DNA from: M55B129 sp034189085 | GTDB taxonomy: Bacteria > Bacillota > Dethiobacteria > DTU022 | Reading direction: 5' to 3' | DNA: 64,000 bases | Assembly: GCA_034189085.1 (NCBI GenBank) | Contig: JAXHVH010000001.1 | Span: forward strand, 62,001-126,000 | Shown: one piece after another, positions 36,274 to 46,036 of the stretch | Layout of the letters: every line of letters starts with the position of its first letter | Position numbering within the stretch: the first letter of the stretch is position 1 | Translations under genes and position numbers: made by a program | Notes under the pieces: model-generated | Seen by the model: the letters and a program-made list of their open reading frames with translations, nothing else | Databases searched by the model: none | Told to the model about the DNA's origin: nothing

Positions 36274-37191
36274 ATGAATAAAAAATATTCCCACCTGGTT
36301 AAACCCCTGCTTGTTCAGCAACCGCCTGAAGGATTATACACGGAACAACGCGTCTGGATGGAAGGAAAGGATCTTGAAGGTTTTAATGGTCATTTCTCCT
36401 ATGGGTTCATAAAAGAAAACTCAGTTTTGCATCCCATGGAAGGAGCTATCGTTCATCCCTTCAATGAATGCCTGGTTTTTGTGGGTACCAAACATGACGA
36501 TTTACTGTACCTGGGAGCAGAAATAACCATAGAATTGGGCGAAGAACGGGAAGAACATGTTTTCACTGATCCATCGGTTATCGTAATACCCAAGGGAATA
36601 CCGCACGGCCCTGTTACAGTAAAGAATGTTGAACGGCCTATTGTCCATTACAGTATCGGCCTCGCCCCGGAATATAAAGCTGAAAATATCAGTAAAAACA
36701 ACCTGTCACCTAAAACAAACGGCAACAAATACAGCCATCTGATCAAAAAAATTAAACCATTAGAAGTGGTGGATTCTGATGGGAACCCAATTAATCCTCA
36801 GGTTGGTAAATTAGGTCCCGGAAATGCTGATCAGATAATGTGGGTTTACGGAAAAGACCTTGAAGGTCTGGAAGTTAATTTCACCTGGGGATTTTATACC
36901 AAGACCGGGATATGGCACCGGGGAGGAACAGCCCACACCCATCCAGAAGAAGAGATTTTAGTTTTTCCGGGGTTGAATCCCGATGATCTAAACTATTTCG
37001 GGGCAGAATTGGAGATTGCCCTGGGATATGAATTTGAGAGACATCTTATCAATAAACCGAGTGTCATTATCTGCCCCCAGGGTTTTCCTCATAACCCCGT
37101 CGTAGCAAGGTGGGTAGATGATCCTTACGGCTTTATTGTCTGCTGCCTGAGCGGTGAGCATGATTCACCCTGGGTAGACATTGAAGAATAG
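36274..37191 (+). CDS. Bicupin-like protein, paralogue A
   Basis: A 305-aa protein made of two related halves. The N-terminal half has KDLEGFNGHFSYGF, HPFNECLVFVG and IPKGIPHGPV; the C-terminal half repeats this as KDLEGLEVNFTWGF, HTHPEEEILVFPG and CPQGFPHNPV. The His/Glu pattern of each half fits a cupin metal site, better kept in the second half. I know no assigned function; cupins include isomerases, dioxygenases and binding proteins. AGGAGG precedes the ATG. A close paralogue lies at 37973 and a one-domain relative between them. Confidence 0.8.
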   Translation: MNKKYSHLVKPLLVQQPPEGLYTEQRVWMEGKDLEGFNGHFSYGFIKENSVLHPMEGAIVHPFNECLVFVGTKHDDLLYLGAEITIELGEEREEHVFTDPSVIVIPKGIPHGPVTVKNVERPIVHYSIGLAPEYKAENISKNNLSPKTNGNKYSHLIKKIKPLEVVDSDGNPINPQVGKLGPGNADQIMWVYGKDLEGLEVNFTWGFYTKTGIWHRGGTAHTHPEEEILVFPGLNPDDLNYFGAELEIALGYEFERHLINKPSVIICPQGFPHNPVVARWVDDPYGFIVCCLSGEHDSPWVDIEE

Positions 37192-37253
37192 TAAATTTTA
37201 CATGGCAGATAATATTGATATGCTATCAAATGATACAATGGGAGGTTTGGATA

Positions 37254-37703
37254 ATGAACAAATCGCAATATGAAGAATATATCCACAGGGATATTCAGCT
37301 GCACGTTCATCCGCATGAAGATGAAGTAGAGTATCCCGTAATGGCTATGAAAACTCTTGAAGATTATGGCAATCATGGCTGCGCATTAAGCTGGTGGCCC
37401 ATCAGCAAACCTATGGCTATGGTTAAAGACACCCATTCTCACGACTTTGATCAATATTTGATGTTTATCGGTGGTGACCTGACAAACATGAATGATCTTG
37501 GCGGTGAGGTTGAACTGACTATAGGTTTGCCGGGGAAAAAGCTGGAAGTAATTAAATTCACCACGGCCACTACTTTCTATATCCCGGCTGGCATGCTGCA
37601 TGGACCACTATATTTCAAAAAGATCAATGATCCAAATAAACCAATTTTATTTCACGATTTCTTTTTTGCAACAGAGTACAGCAGAAAAGTTGAATCAGAA
37701 TAA
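37254..37703 (+). CDS. Single-domain cupin-like protein
   Basis: A 149-aa protein related to one half of the flanking bicupins: ALSWWPISKP, DTHSHDFDQYLMFIGG (metal-binding histidines) and IPAGMLHGPLYF. ATG 37254 follows GGGAGG; the frame is open upstream to 37215 without a site. It may partner with or regulate the bicupins. Function unknown. Confidence 0.8.
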   Translation: MNKSQYEEYIHRDIQLHVHPHEDEVEYPVMAMKTLEDYGNHGCALSWWPISKPMAMVKDTHSHDFDQYLMFIGGDLTNMNDLGGEVELTIGLPGKKLEVIKFTTATTFYIPAGMLHGPLYFKKINDPNKPILFHDFFFATEYSRKVESE

Positions 37704-37880
37704 TTTAGTGTAAAAAGCGAACACTGCCAAAAACCTTTTGTGAACATAATAATGTTCTTCTGGAATAAGGCAGTTTAGGATAATTTACATTTTGTCTGAA
37801 TCTTTCTATTGAGCTCCTTCACAAACAACATCACAATAGTTAATCTGGAAATGAATTTAATAAAGCAGTGCTGCTCTTGC

Positions 37881-37928
37881 AATAATCAGAAATTACCTCA
37901 ATTGAGGGATGTATCAGAACAGTATTAA
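37881..37928 (+). promoter_or_regulatory. 48-bp promoter/operator element, copy 2
   Basis: 47 of 48 bases match the element at 36182-36229, including the palindrome CCTCAATTGAGG (37896-37907), and it has the same 44-nt distance to the next ATG. Confidence 0.75.
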
Positions 37929-37972
37929 CATTATTATTAAAGTAAACCATACTATGAGGAGGATGATGGAGA

Positions 37973-38908
37973 ATGAAAAAAGAGTATTTTCACCTGGTAA
38001 AACCACTGACTGTTAAACAACCACCAGAAGGGCTTTACCCACCGGAACCTCGCTTTTGGATGGAAGGAAAAGATCTGGAAGGGTTTCAGGGTCATTTTTC
38101 CTACGGCTTTTTTAAAGAACCGACCACCTGTCACCCGGTGAAAGGAGCAGTCGTCCATCCTTACGACGAATGCCTGATTTTTGTAGGGACAGATCATACC
38201 AATATCCTGTATTTAGGTGCTGAAATATCAATTGAGCTCGGTGAAGAAAGAGAAGAACACGTTTTTACTGAACCAACAGTTGTTGTTGTTCCTAAAGGGG
38301 TACCCCACGGCCCGGTAAAAATTAGAAAAGTTGAAAAACCAATTGTTCATTACAGTATCGGACTTACCCCTGATTACAAAGCAGAAATGCTTTCCGAAGA
38401 TTCTTTGCCACCTAAAACAACCGGCAATAAATATAGCCACCTGGTCAAGAAATTTGTTGCTCATCCTGAACCCGGCAGTTCAATGGAGGAAATTACTGAT
38501 GAAAACGGTGTTATGCATGCATCATCAGGTGGTGTAGGCCCCGGGAACGGTGATGAAGTGGTATGGGTCTTTGGAAAAGATCTCGAAGGACTGGAAGTCA
38601 ATTTCAGCTGGGGCTTTTATACCCAGTGCGGTAAATGGCATAGAGGAGGTGAAGCACACACCCACCCCGAAGAGGAAATCCTGGTCTATGTCGGCCTCGA
38701 CCCCGATGACATTAACTATCTTGGAGCAGAGCTTGAACTGGGTATGGGTAAAGATTATGAACGGCATATATTCAATACCCCGACAGTGGCAATTTGTCCC
38801 CAGGGATTTCCACATCTACCACTCATAACCAGATGGGTTGATAAACCATACGGTTTCTTTGTCTGCTGTTTGAGCGGCGATCATGACTCGCCGTGGGTGG
38901 AAGCCTGA
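37973..38908 (+). CDS. Bicupin-like protein, paralogue B
   Basis: A 311-aa paralogue of the protein at 36274, with the same two-half structure (HPYDECLIFVG and VPKGVPHGPV, then AHTHPEEEILVYVG and CPQGFPHLPL). The linker between halves is longer and contains extra acidic residues. Both paralogues carry the same upstream element, so they arose by duplication of gene plus promoter and have since diverged in protein sequence. Followed by a TRAP binding-protein gene, probably in one transcript. Confidence 0.8.
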   Translation: MKKEYFHLVKPLTVKQPPEGLYPPEPRFWMEGKDLEGFQGHFSYGFFKEPTTCHPVKGAVVHPYDECLIFVGTDHTNILYLGAEISIELGEEREEHVFTEPTVVVVPKGVPHGPVKIRKVEKPIVHYSIGLTPDYKAEMLSEDSLPPKTTGNKYSHLVKKFVAHPEPGSSMEEITDENGVMHASSGGVGPGNGDEVVWVFGKDLEGLEVNFSWGFYTQCGKWHRGGEAHTHPEEEILVYVGLDPDDINYLGAELELGMGKDYERHIFNTPTVAICPQGFPHLPLITRWVDKPYGFFVCCLSGDHDSPWVEA

Positions 38909-38973
38909 TTTTAAAAGTTAAAAGAGCGATTTGATATTCTGGTTCCAAAATTAAAAATTATGGAGGGAGAGTA

Positions 38974-40080
38974 ATGAAAAAAAACATTATTATGCTTCTG
39001 GCCTTTACCCTGATTTTTGGGCTCCTTTTCATCGGTGGATGTTCAGGAGATACTTCTGCCCCTGCCGACTCAGGTGAAGGAGAAGGCGAAGGTGAGGAAG
39101 AAGTTCCCGAAGAAGCGAACGGCCCCACCGCAGAAGAACCGGTTACCCTGGTTTTTGCCACGTGGGAACAGCCAACAGGCTATCTGGGTGAGATCTACCA
39201 GCAAGCTGCCGACAAAATTGAGGAAGAAACCGGCGGCAGGGTAGTGATGGACTGCTATTTTTCCGGTTCATTGCTGGAATATGCCGATGTTTTTTCAGGT
39301 GTAGCCTCCGGCAGGGCTGATATCGCAACTGCTATTTCTTCTATGGCAACAGGTAAACTAAATCAGATCTTTGACCAGCCCTACATAGGAATCCCTGATC
39401 AGATTGAAGCAACCAAAGCGTTTAAAGAACTCCTGGCAACTCATCCGGAATTCCAGGAAGAGATGGAACAAAATAACACACGGTGGATCAGTCTGAGAGC
39501 TATGCCTCCATACTGGCTGCACATGGTAACCAAGCCGGTCAGAGTCCCCGACGATCTGAAAGGGATGAAAATAATGGCCAGTGGGGATACCATCGTTGAA
39601 GAATCAGGTGGCGCCTCCATCGATGCCGCCCCACCTGACATGTATATGAACCTTGAAAGAGGCCTGGCCGACGGGCAGATTACCCACTGGAATGCAGTAG
39701 TTACTTTTGGACTAAAAGAACTCTACAACTATCATACCAGCTTCGGCGGCCCTCATACCGGTTTAAAGGCCAGCGCAATCGGCTGGATCATCAACCTCGA
39801 TACCTGGAACAGCCTGCCTCCAGACATCCAGGAAACAATTGTTGAGGTATATGAATGGGCAGATGCTGAGCTTGGCAAACACGTCGAAGGTGAAGAAGCA
39901 ATGGCCTGGTCCAAGGAACAGGGCCATGAGTTCATCGAAGTTACCGGTGATGACCTTGTCCTCTGGGAAGAAAAGGCCCAACCAACTGTTGAAAAATGGA
40001 TCGAGGAAGTTTCTGCAGAAGGCTGGCCGGCAGCTGAACTCTGGGACAGCTTTGGAGAATTGATTGAAAAACATCGTTAA
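38974..40080 (+). CDS. TRAP transporter solute-binding lipoprotein, second system
   Basis: A 368-aa lipoprotein: signal peptide with lipobox FIGGC (Cys23), a Glu/Gly-rich linker (about 34-55), then a DctP-like domain with LKGMKIMASGDTIVEE at the ligand-binding region. It follows the cupin genes and precedes matching permease genes. It differs clearly from the binding protein at 24287, so it probably has another ligand. Confidence 0.93.
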   Translation: MKKNIIMLLAFTLIFGLLFIGGCSGDTSAPADSGEGEGEGEEEVPEEANGPTAEEPVTLVFATWEQPTGYLGEIYQQAADKIEEETGGRVVMDCYFSGSLLEYADVFSGVASGRADIATAISSMATGKLNQIFDQPYIGIPDQIEATKAFKELLATHPEFQEEMEQNNTRWISLRAMPPYWLHMVTKPVRVPDDLKGMKIMASGDTIVEESGGASIDAAPPDMYMNLERGLADGQITHWNAVVTFGLKELYNYHTSFGGPHTGLKASAIGWIINLDTWNSLPPDIQETIVEVYEWADAELGKHVEGEEAMAWSKEQGHEFIEVTGDDLVLWEEKAQPTVEKWIEEVSAEGWPAAELWDSFGELIEKHR

Positions 40081-40155
40081 TCTAAACTACTTTAAAAAAG
40101 GCATGAAGTAAAGAATCATGTTTCATAATGAAGCATTTCGTCACAGTCGTTAACA

Positions 40156-40197
40156 TAGACTGCAAGCGCAGGTTCTCATTCCTGCACTTGCAGTCTA
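40156..40197 (+). other. Strong hairpin between TRAP binding-protein and permease genes
   Basis: An inverted repeat of 11 and 5 bp separated by one mismatch, with an 8-nt loop. No T-run follows. It probably shields the 3' end of the binding-protein mRNA or dampens read-through, as the hairpin at 24241 does in the other TRAP operon. Confidence 0.6.
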
Positions 40198-40260
40198 CAA
40201 TAACAGAACCTATCCGATAAATATTTGTCCTAAAATATTCTGGGCAAAGGGGTGATTGAC

Positions 40261-40746
40261 TTGAAAAACGCCGAAAAATTTGTCTACTGGTTAAGCGAAA
40301 CAGCAGCCATCATCGGCACCATAGTGCTGGTCATCCTTATGACCATGACTGTGTATGACGTCTTGATGCGCACTTTTTTTAATGAGACTCTCGTTGGAGC
40401 AATTGAACTCACAGAAATGATGATGCCTATTATTGGATTCCTCGGTATTGCCTGGTGTGCCCTGCAGGGTGGCCATGTTTCAGTCGATATATTAATCAGT
40501 TCACTATCCGAAGACAAGCAGAGGTTTTTTGATATATTAAATTATTTACTGGCAGCAGTAGTAACTTTCTTGATCGGCTGGTTCACTCTGCAACAGGGCA
40601 TTTTTATTAAAGGAATTAATGTCGTAACGGACAGTCTTGATATCCCTAAGTACCCATTCATGATTATAACTGCTTTAGGTTTTTTCTTAATGACCGCTGC
40701 CTCGCTGGCCCTTTTAATTAAAACGACAAAACGGGGGGTGGAATAA
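40261..40746 (+). CDS. TRAP transporter small permease, second system
   Basis: A 161-aa DctQ-like membrane protein with four hydrophobic segments and the typical GIAWCALQGGHVSVDIL segment. I start it at TTG 40261, spaced 6 nt from GGGGTGA; GTG 40252 lies inside that site. Its stop overlaps the start of the large permease gene. Confidence 0.9.
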   Translation: MKNAEKFVYWLSETAAIIGTIVLVILMTMTVYDVLMRTFFNETLVGAIELTEMMMPIIGFLGIAWCALQGGHVSVDILISSLSEDKQRFFDILNYLLAAVVTFLIGWFTLQQGIFIKGINVVTDSLDIPKYPFMIITALGFFLMTAASLALLIKTTKRGVE

Positions 40747-42041
40747 TGAGCCCGGAAATGATCGGCACAATAGGCGTTATAGTTCTTATAATTTTGTTAT
40801 TCATGAAGTTCTGGATCGGCATTATCCTGGCCGTCATTGGCATGGTTGGTTATGCTCTACTGACCAACTGGGATAAAGCTTTCTTAATGATCGGGACTGA
40901 GCCGTTCAGTCACGCCGCCACCTATACTATTTCGGCAATGCCCTTATTTATTCTCATGGGGAACATTGTTGCCGTAACCGGAATAGCTGAAGATATGTAC
41001 AGGGTGGCCCGCAACTGGATCGGCCAGATCAAGGGGGGTCTGGCCATGGCCACAGTGGTGGCCTGCGGCGGATTCGCTGCCGTGAGCGGATGCAGTATGG
41101 CCGGCACAGCCACCATGGGTAAAATCGCTTATCCTGAAATGCTAAAATATAAGTACAGCGAACGCCTGGCCTCGGCTGTTATTTCGGCTGGCGGGACCAT
41201 TGGTATTCTTATCCCACCCAGTATCGGTTTTATTATTTACGGCCTGTTTACAGAAACATCGATAGGGCAACTCTTTATGGCCGGCCTCATACCTGGTCTG
41301 ACTGAAATAATTTTCTATGGGATTACCATATATATAATCTGCCGATTCAATCCAAGCTACGGCCCTCCGGGCCCAAAGGTACCGCTTAGAGAAAAGGTTT
41401 CCTCTTTACGCAATGTCTGGACAATCGTTGTCCTTTTCCTCCTTGTAATCGGAGGTATTTACGGAGGCTTTTTCACTCCTACCGAAGCAGGAGCAATCGG
41501 CGCTTTCGGGGCCATCATTATCGGTCTGGCAACGAAAAGAGTAGATTTAAAAGGACTCATATTCTCCTTTCGTGATACAGCCCAGACTACTGCAATGATT
41601 ATGATCATGATCGCCGGTTCGATGATTTTTAACCGTTTTATCACTGTCAGCAAACTTCCGGTAGCCATGGGTGAATATGTGGCCGGCCTTGAAATATCTA
41701 CTATTTTGATCATAGCCGGGATAGTTCTTCTCTACCTGGTTATCGGTTGTTTTGTTGAGATCACTGCTGCCATAGTGCTTACTCTGCCAGTCATCTTCCC
41801 CATTGTGATGAGTCTCGGTTTTAATCCTTTCTGGTTCGGTGTAATCATGGTCAGGCTGATGGAAGTTGGGGCAATTACTCCACCACTTGGATTAAACCTT
41901 TTCATCTTATCGAAAACAGTCAATATCCCTGTCAGCACAATCTATAAGAGCATCTTCCCCTTTGTCATTGCTGACTTTTTAAATATTGCAATGCTCATTG
42001 CTTTTCCGCAGATCTCACTGTACCTTGTTGAAATGATGTGA
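40746..42041 (+). CDS. TRAP transporter large permease, second system
   Basis: A 431-aa DctM-like membrane protein with the family segments AVSGCSMAGTATMGKIAYPEM, IPPSIGFIIYG and PTEAGAIGAFGA. Its ATG overlaps the stop of the small permease (TAATG), so the two are translationally coupled. With the binding protein at 38974 it forms a complete TRAP importer. Confidence 0.95.
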   Translation: MSPEMIGTIGVIVLIILLFMKFWIGIILAVIGMVGYALLTNWDKAFLMIGTEPFSHAATYTISAMPLFILMGNIVAVTGIAEDMYRVARNWIGQIKGGLAMATVVACGGFAAVSGCSMAGTATMGKIAYPEMLKYKYSERLASAVISAGGTIGILIPPSIGFIIYGLFTETSIGQLFMAGLIPGLTEIIFYGITIYIICRFNPSYGPPGPKVPLREKVSSLRNVWTIVVLFLLVIGGIYGGFFTPTEAGAIGAFGAIIIGLATKRVDLKGLIFSFRDTAQTTAMIMIMIAGSMIFNRFITVSKLPVAMGEYVAGLEISTILIIAGIVLLYLVIGCFVEITAAIVLTLPVIFPIVMSLGFNPFWFGVIMVRLMEVGAITPPLGLNLFILSKTVNIPVSTIYKSIFPFVIADFLNIAMLIAFPQISLYLVEMM

Positions 42042-42101
42042 TAACTAAATCAAGATTACCAATAATCACTGCTTGATGTTTTGTAATAAAGGAGATTGGC
42101 A

Positions 42102-43235
42102 ATGAAATATCGTCTTTTAGAAAATACTGACTATGAAGCTTCAATCCTCGGCCTCAGCGCGGCTTCCCTGCCGGTTCCTGGAGACAGTGAAATTAGCGAC
42201 AACCAGCTTGTTGATCTTATTCAATACTGTCTGGAAATAGGGGTCAATTATATCGACCTCGGTTACCCGTACAGGCCGGAAAAACAAAAATATCTCTCCG
42301 GGATAATCAACCAGGCCTTGAAGAGTATCCCAAGAGATAATTTGATAATTACTGTTACCATACCTTCATATGCTATAAAAACAGCCGGCGATTTTGACCG
42401 TTTCCTGAACAGGCAGCTGGAATGGTTGAGTATCGAACGGGCAGATTTCTGCCTCCTGGGAATGTTAAACCGGGATAACTGGCCGGCCTTAATGGAACTG
42501 CAGGTTCTTGATTGGGCCGAGAAGGCCCGGCAGGACGGGCGTATCGGTCACCTGGGCTTTTCTTATCATGACCATTTTCAGGTCTTAAAAAAGATCATAA
42601 CCGCCTATGATAAATGGATCATCGGTCAGTTCCAGTATAGCTATGTAGATGAAGAGCACGATCCTGGCAGCAGCGGTATTAAATATGCCCGTGACCGGGG
42701 CTTGAACATTGTGATCAGCGAGCCGCTGCACCGGAAGAGGTTAAGCAATAACCTTCCTTCTGAAGTGCTGAATATAATTAATTCTTCACCGGGAAATTAT
42801 TCGCCAGCCGGCTGGGCCCTGCGCTGGGTCTGGGACCATCCTGAAGTTGCCGTGGTGCTCGGTGAAATCGCAAGTATGGACAATGCTGAAGAACATATCA
42901 ATACAGCAAATTTTGTTAAGCCGGGCAGTCTTTCAATAAAAGAACTGATTGCTTACGGGAAAATTAACGATTATTACCAGGCGAAAAAGATCGTGCCCTG
43001 CCCTTCCTGCAGAGCCTGCATGCCCTGCCCGGAAGGGATTGATGTTCCAAGAATATTTGAAATATATAATGATGCTGAAATATACAGCAACTACCAGACA
43101 GCCCGCGAAATATATGCAGAAGAAAACCACAAGATTGAACGCTGTACCGAGTGCGGAAGCTGTGAAAAATCCTGCGCAAAAAGATTAAATATAATAGACT
43201 ACCTGAAAGAAGCTCAAAAAGCACTCTCTCAATAA
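42102..43235 (+). CDS. Aldo/keto reductase with C-terminal ferredoxin domain
   Basis: A 377-aa protein: an aldo/keto reductase barrel (about 1-290, with NYIDLGYPYRP near the catalytic region and GHLGFSYHD) followed by a cluster-binding tail. The tail has CPSCRACMPCPEGIDVP and CTECGSCEKSC, two cysteine-rich motifs for Fe-S clusters. Such fusions are common in anaerobes and may couple carbonyl reduction to ferredoxin rather than NADPH. ATG 42102 lies 7 nt after AGGAG. It is downstream of the TRAP genes in the same direction. Confidence 0.9.
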   Translation: MKYRLLENTDYEASILGLSAASLPVPGDSEISDNQLVDLIQYCLEIGVNYIDLGYPYRPEKQKYLSGIINQALKSIPRDNLIITVTIPSYAIKTAGDFDRFLNRQLEWLSIERADFCLLGMLNRDNWPALMELQVLDWAEKARQDGRIGHLGFSYHDHFQVLKKIITAYDKWIIGQFQYSYVDEEHDPGSSGIKYARDRGLNIVISEPLHRKRLSNNLPSEVLNIINSSPGNYSPAGWALRWVWDHPEVAVVLGEIASMDNAEEHINTANFVKPGSLSIKELIAYGKINDYYQAKKIVPCPSCRACMPCPEGIDVPRIFEIYNDAEIYSNYQTAREIYAEENHKIERCTECGSCEKSCAKRLNIIDYLKEAQKALSQ

Positions 43236-43292
43236 AAACAGCCGGTAGTGATGGCTTAAGAAATTGGTCAGTGCCGATAAAATTTAAAAAAA

Positions 43293-43332
43293 TGATGCCT
43301 CACAGTTTTTTTATTTACCCGGCGGGGCATCA
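43293..43332 (-). terminator. Terminator-like hairpin after the metallo-hydrolase gene
   Basis: A 7-bp stem (TGATGCC/GGCATCA) with a 26-nt loop; on the minus strand it is followed by seven T. It would end the leftward transcript of the MBL-fold gene. The large loop lowers confidence. Confidence 0.45.
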
Positions 43333-43416
43333 ACATTATTTGCTGGCAGCTGAAATTTACTTAAATACCGCAGCTTGCAGCTGGCAGGCTTTATGTAAAA
43401 AAGCTGAAAAAGTCTC

Positions 43417-44265
43417 TTAATCCTCTCTCCAGTTCCAGTCTCTTCCCCCTTTAAATACATTGGCATTCATCTCGATGCTGATAAAAAGGTTGGCATCGGG
43501 GAAGCGCTGCACCATGTTGTAGTAAAAATTACCTACATCGTCCGTATTGGCCAGTTCTTCTTCAGTGGCAATCAGGTAATTCCTGGTAAAATCGAAGGAG
43601 CTCCAGTCAAAAGGCATGCCCGGTTTCTGATGGCCGGGTATGACCACTTCCGCATCCATTTTTTCCAGTTGTCCTATATCCTCAATCCACTGCCTTCTTT
43701 CATCTGATGTAATTTCACAGGTGAACGGATGGGCCTGGTTAAACAGGACATCACTGCCATACAGAGTTTTTATGGAAGGTATCCAGACTACCGAGTTGTA
43801 TTTTAAATCACCCATTACATGCGGGATAATTTCTATCCTGTGCCCTTCCAGCTCGAAATAATTTTCCGTCAACGGCTCAATTTCCACCGTTTTCCGGCAA
43901 ACATTGGTTTTCCCGATCACTGCTTCCCAGTGTTCAATTTTCCCAAAAAATTGGTCATTGATGGTGTTACATGTTTCGGGAAGGGCAATCACCCTTGCTT
44001 CCGGAAAAGCTTCCGCAATGTGGCCTGTTCCAAAATAATGATCTGGATGGGCATGAGTGACATAAATTGTTTTCAGCTGTTTCCCTGTTTCAAGCACTTC
44101 AGCGATAACCCGGTGAGCATTTGATTTTGTCCACTGTGTATCGATTAAGGCAGCATCCTCTTCTCCCATCACTATTACCGATGCTACTTCAAAACCTTTT
44201 TCATCACTAAAAAATACTTTTGTTGAAAGCAAACCCTTACCATGCGTGTTCAATACAACTTCCAT
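43417..44265 (-). CDS. MBL-fold metallo-hydrolase
   Basis: A 282-aa metallo-beta-lactamase-fold protein with the metal motif THAHPDH and a second histidine in VIPGHQKPG. The fold hydrolyses thioesters, lactones or phosphodiesters. ATG 44265 has GGAGG 6 nt upstream; the extension to 44280 covers that site and is rejected. It is convergent with the aldo/keto reductase gene and may be transcribed with the transporter upstream. Substrate unknown. Confidence 0.9.
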   Translation of the reverse strand: MEVVLNTHGKGLLSTKVFFSDEKGFEVASVIVMGEEDAALIDTQWTKSNAHRVIAEVLETGKQLKTIYVTHAHPDHYFGTGHIAEAFPEARVIALPETCNTINDQFFGKIEHWEAVIGKTNVCRKTVEIEPLTENYFELEGHRIEIIPHVMGDLKYNSVVWIPSIKTLYGSDVLFNQAHPFTCEITSDERRQWIEDIGQLEKMDAEVVIPGHQKPGMPFDWSSFDFTRNYLIATEEELANTDDVGNFYYNMVQRFPDANLFISIEMNANVFKGGRDWNWRED

Positions 44266-44520
44266 GTAAATCCTCCTCACCTTTTATTTCAACCTGGATA
44301 ACGTTTACTATTGGGCAAGAGACGGTTTCCCCTCTGGCCCTTTGCTTTCTCATTGTTCTATTTCATCTGTTTAAATAACCATCAATATATTCTTTTATTT
44401 TTTATTACTCTTAACAAGTAAAACTCTTCTAGAGCAGTTACTTTTTTGCTTCCTGTGGCACATACAAAGCTGAGTTATAATCGATGCTTCCAAATAATTA
44501 TTGCCAGTAAAAAATTCAGC

Positions 44521-45912
44521 TTAAAGCAAACCCAGGATTCTGCCGGCCAGGGGAACCCATGCTGCTGTCAAAAATACCCAGACAACAGTGGTCAACAACC
44601 CGCTGAGAAACATGTCACGCATGCTATAGTAACCCTGCGAATAGGTAATCAATGGAACTGCATCAAGTGGTACCAGGAGGCACGCTCCGGCGGAAAATGC
44701 CAGGGGAATAAATAAAAGCACCGGCGAAATCCCCATCATGGTAGCCAGACCATACAGCGGAGCAACCGCGATAGTCACAATGGCCGGCCCGATAGGGATG
44801 GGCAGTTTGAGAAAAGCCAGAACCAGACCCAGGATCACCAGAAGAGTAAAAAGGTCCATGAGCACAAGATCGGCCAGGAACATATTAACAAACCACTCAC
44901 CCAGTTCCGCCTTGATTGCAGCCTGCCCAATGGAAATGACACCGCCGATCATAAAAACGGCATTCCAGCTGACATTGGTAGAAAATTCTTCCCAGTTCAG
45001 GACGTTTATACCGGGCATAAAAAATAGGATCATCCCCCCCAGGGCAACCAGGGTTAAATCAAAAGCAGGCACCCAGGTACTGGCCAGCCACAATATAATT
45101 ACCGCCGATATAATCACAATAACCTTTATTTCCTGTTTGTCTATCCCCTTCGGGATATCTTCAGTATTGATGAATCCTTCGATGATTTCTCCTTCGATAT
45201 CTGCCGGTTTGAATATCTTAATAAGGATTAACCAGCAAATTGGCAGGAGAACGACGGTTACCGGGATTCCAAAAAGCATCCACTCAAAAAAGCCTACTCG
45301 TATTCCCGAATAGCTTTCCAGCAGGTTTAAAGTGAGGATGTTAATGGAACTCCCGGCCGGGGTCATAATTCCACCAATCATTCCGGCAAAGGGAATAGAG
45401 ATCATCAACACCTTGCCAATCCTTGACTTATCGGACCCTTCTTCCATTTTAGCCAGCAATCCCAGCGCCAGGCCCATAAATAATGAAGTAACCGGTACAT
45501 TGGACATGATTGAAGATAAAATAGCTGTCCCAACCATAAAAACAAACAGGATTTTGCTGGTACTGTTACCCGACCTTTTCAGCAGGCTCCTGATCAAGCG
45601 CGGTGCGAGGGGAGTCTTGGTGATGGCCAGAGATATGGCAAATGAAGCAATAACAAAAAATACGACCGGATTGGCAAAATTAACAAATGCTTCACTGAGG
45701 CTATTTACACCAAAAATAGGCTGAAGAATAATGACGAGGAATGCAGTCACCGAAAGAGGAACTATTTCCAGGATCCAAAGGATTAGTCCTGTTAACAGAA
45801 TGCCCAGAGTATTCTTGGCAATTAGCGTCAGTCCAAAAACAGGTGGCGCTACCGCAGTAAGAATCAACATTAATGCAGCCAGAGTTATACCTATTGCAGA
45901 TTTTGTGTTCAT
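44521..45912 (-). CDS. SLC13/DASS-type sodium:anion symporter
   Basis: A 463-aa membrane protein with about 11-12 segments. It contains the paired re-entrant signatures of the divalent anion:sodium symporters (SNVPVTSLFMGLALG followed by TPAGSSINILTLNLL, and the C-terminal half LKLPIPIGPAIVTIAVAPLYG). It may import a dicarboxylate, sulfonate or similar anion. ATG 45912 lies 7 nt after AGGAGA. It is upstream of the MBL-fold gene in the same direction. Confidence 0.88.
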   Translation of the reverse strand: MNTKSAIGITLAALMLILTAVAPPVFGLTLIAKNTLGILLTGLILWILEIVPLSVTAFLVIILQPIFGVNSLSEAFVNFANPVVFFVIASFAISLAITKTPLAPRLIRSLLKRSGNSTSKILFVFMVGTAILSSIMSNVPVTSLFMGLALGLLAKMEEGSDKSRIGKVLMISIPFAGMIGGIMTPAGSSINILTLNLLESYSGIRVGFFEWMLFGIPVTVVLLPICWLILIKIFKPADIEGEIIEGFINTEDIPKGIDKQEIKVIVIISAVIILWLASTWVPAFDLTLVALGGMILFFMPGINVLNWEEFSTNVSWNAVFMIGGVISIGQAAIKAELGEWFVNMFLADLVLMDLFTLLVILGLVLAFLKLPIPIGPAIVTIAVAPLYGLATMMGISPVLLFIPLAFSAGACLLVPLDAVPLITYSQGYYSMRDMFLSGLLTTVVWVFLTAAWVPLAGRILGLL

Positions 45913-46036
45913 TGGCACCTCTCCTTGTTTTGTGATTATGGTATGTTTTTTTACCGCAGCATTTTAAATTTTACCTTTCGTAGTTCTTCTTTTATATATC
46001 TTGTTTGGGTCATCAGGCCGCATGCTTACCAACACT

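Noticed and set aside
42041..42101. Short inverted repeat ATCAAG/CTTGAT after the second DctM gene as a terminator
   Set aside because: Only 6 bp with a large loop and a weak T-run, and the aldo/keto reductase gene follows closely; probably not a real terminator.
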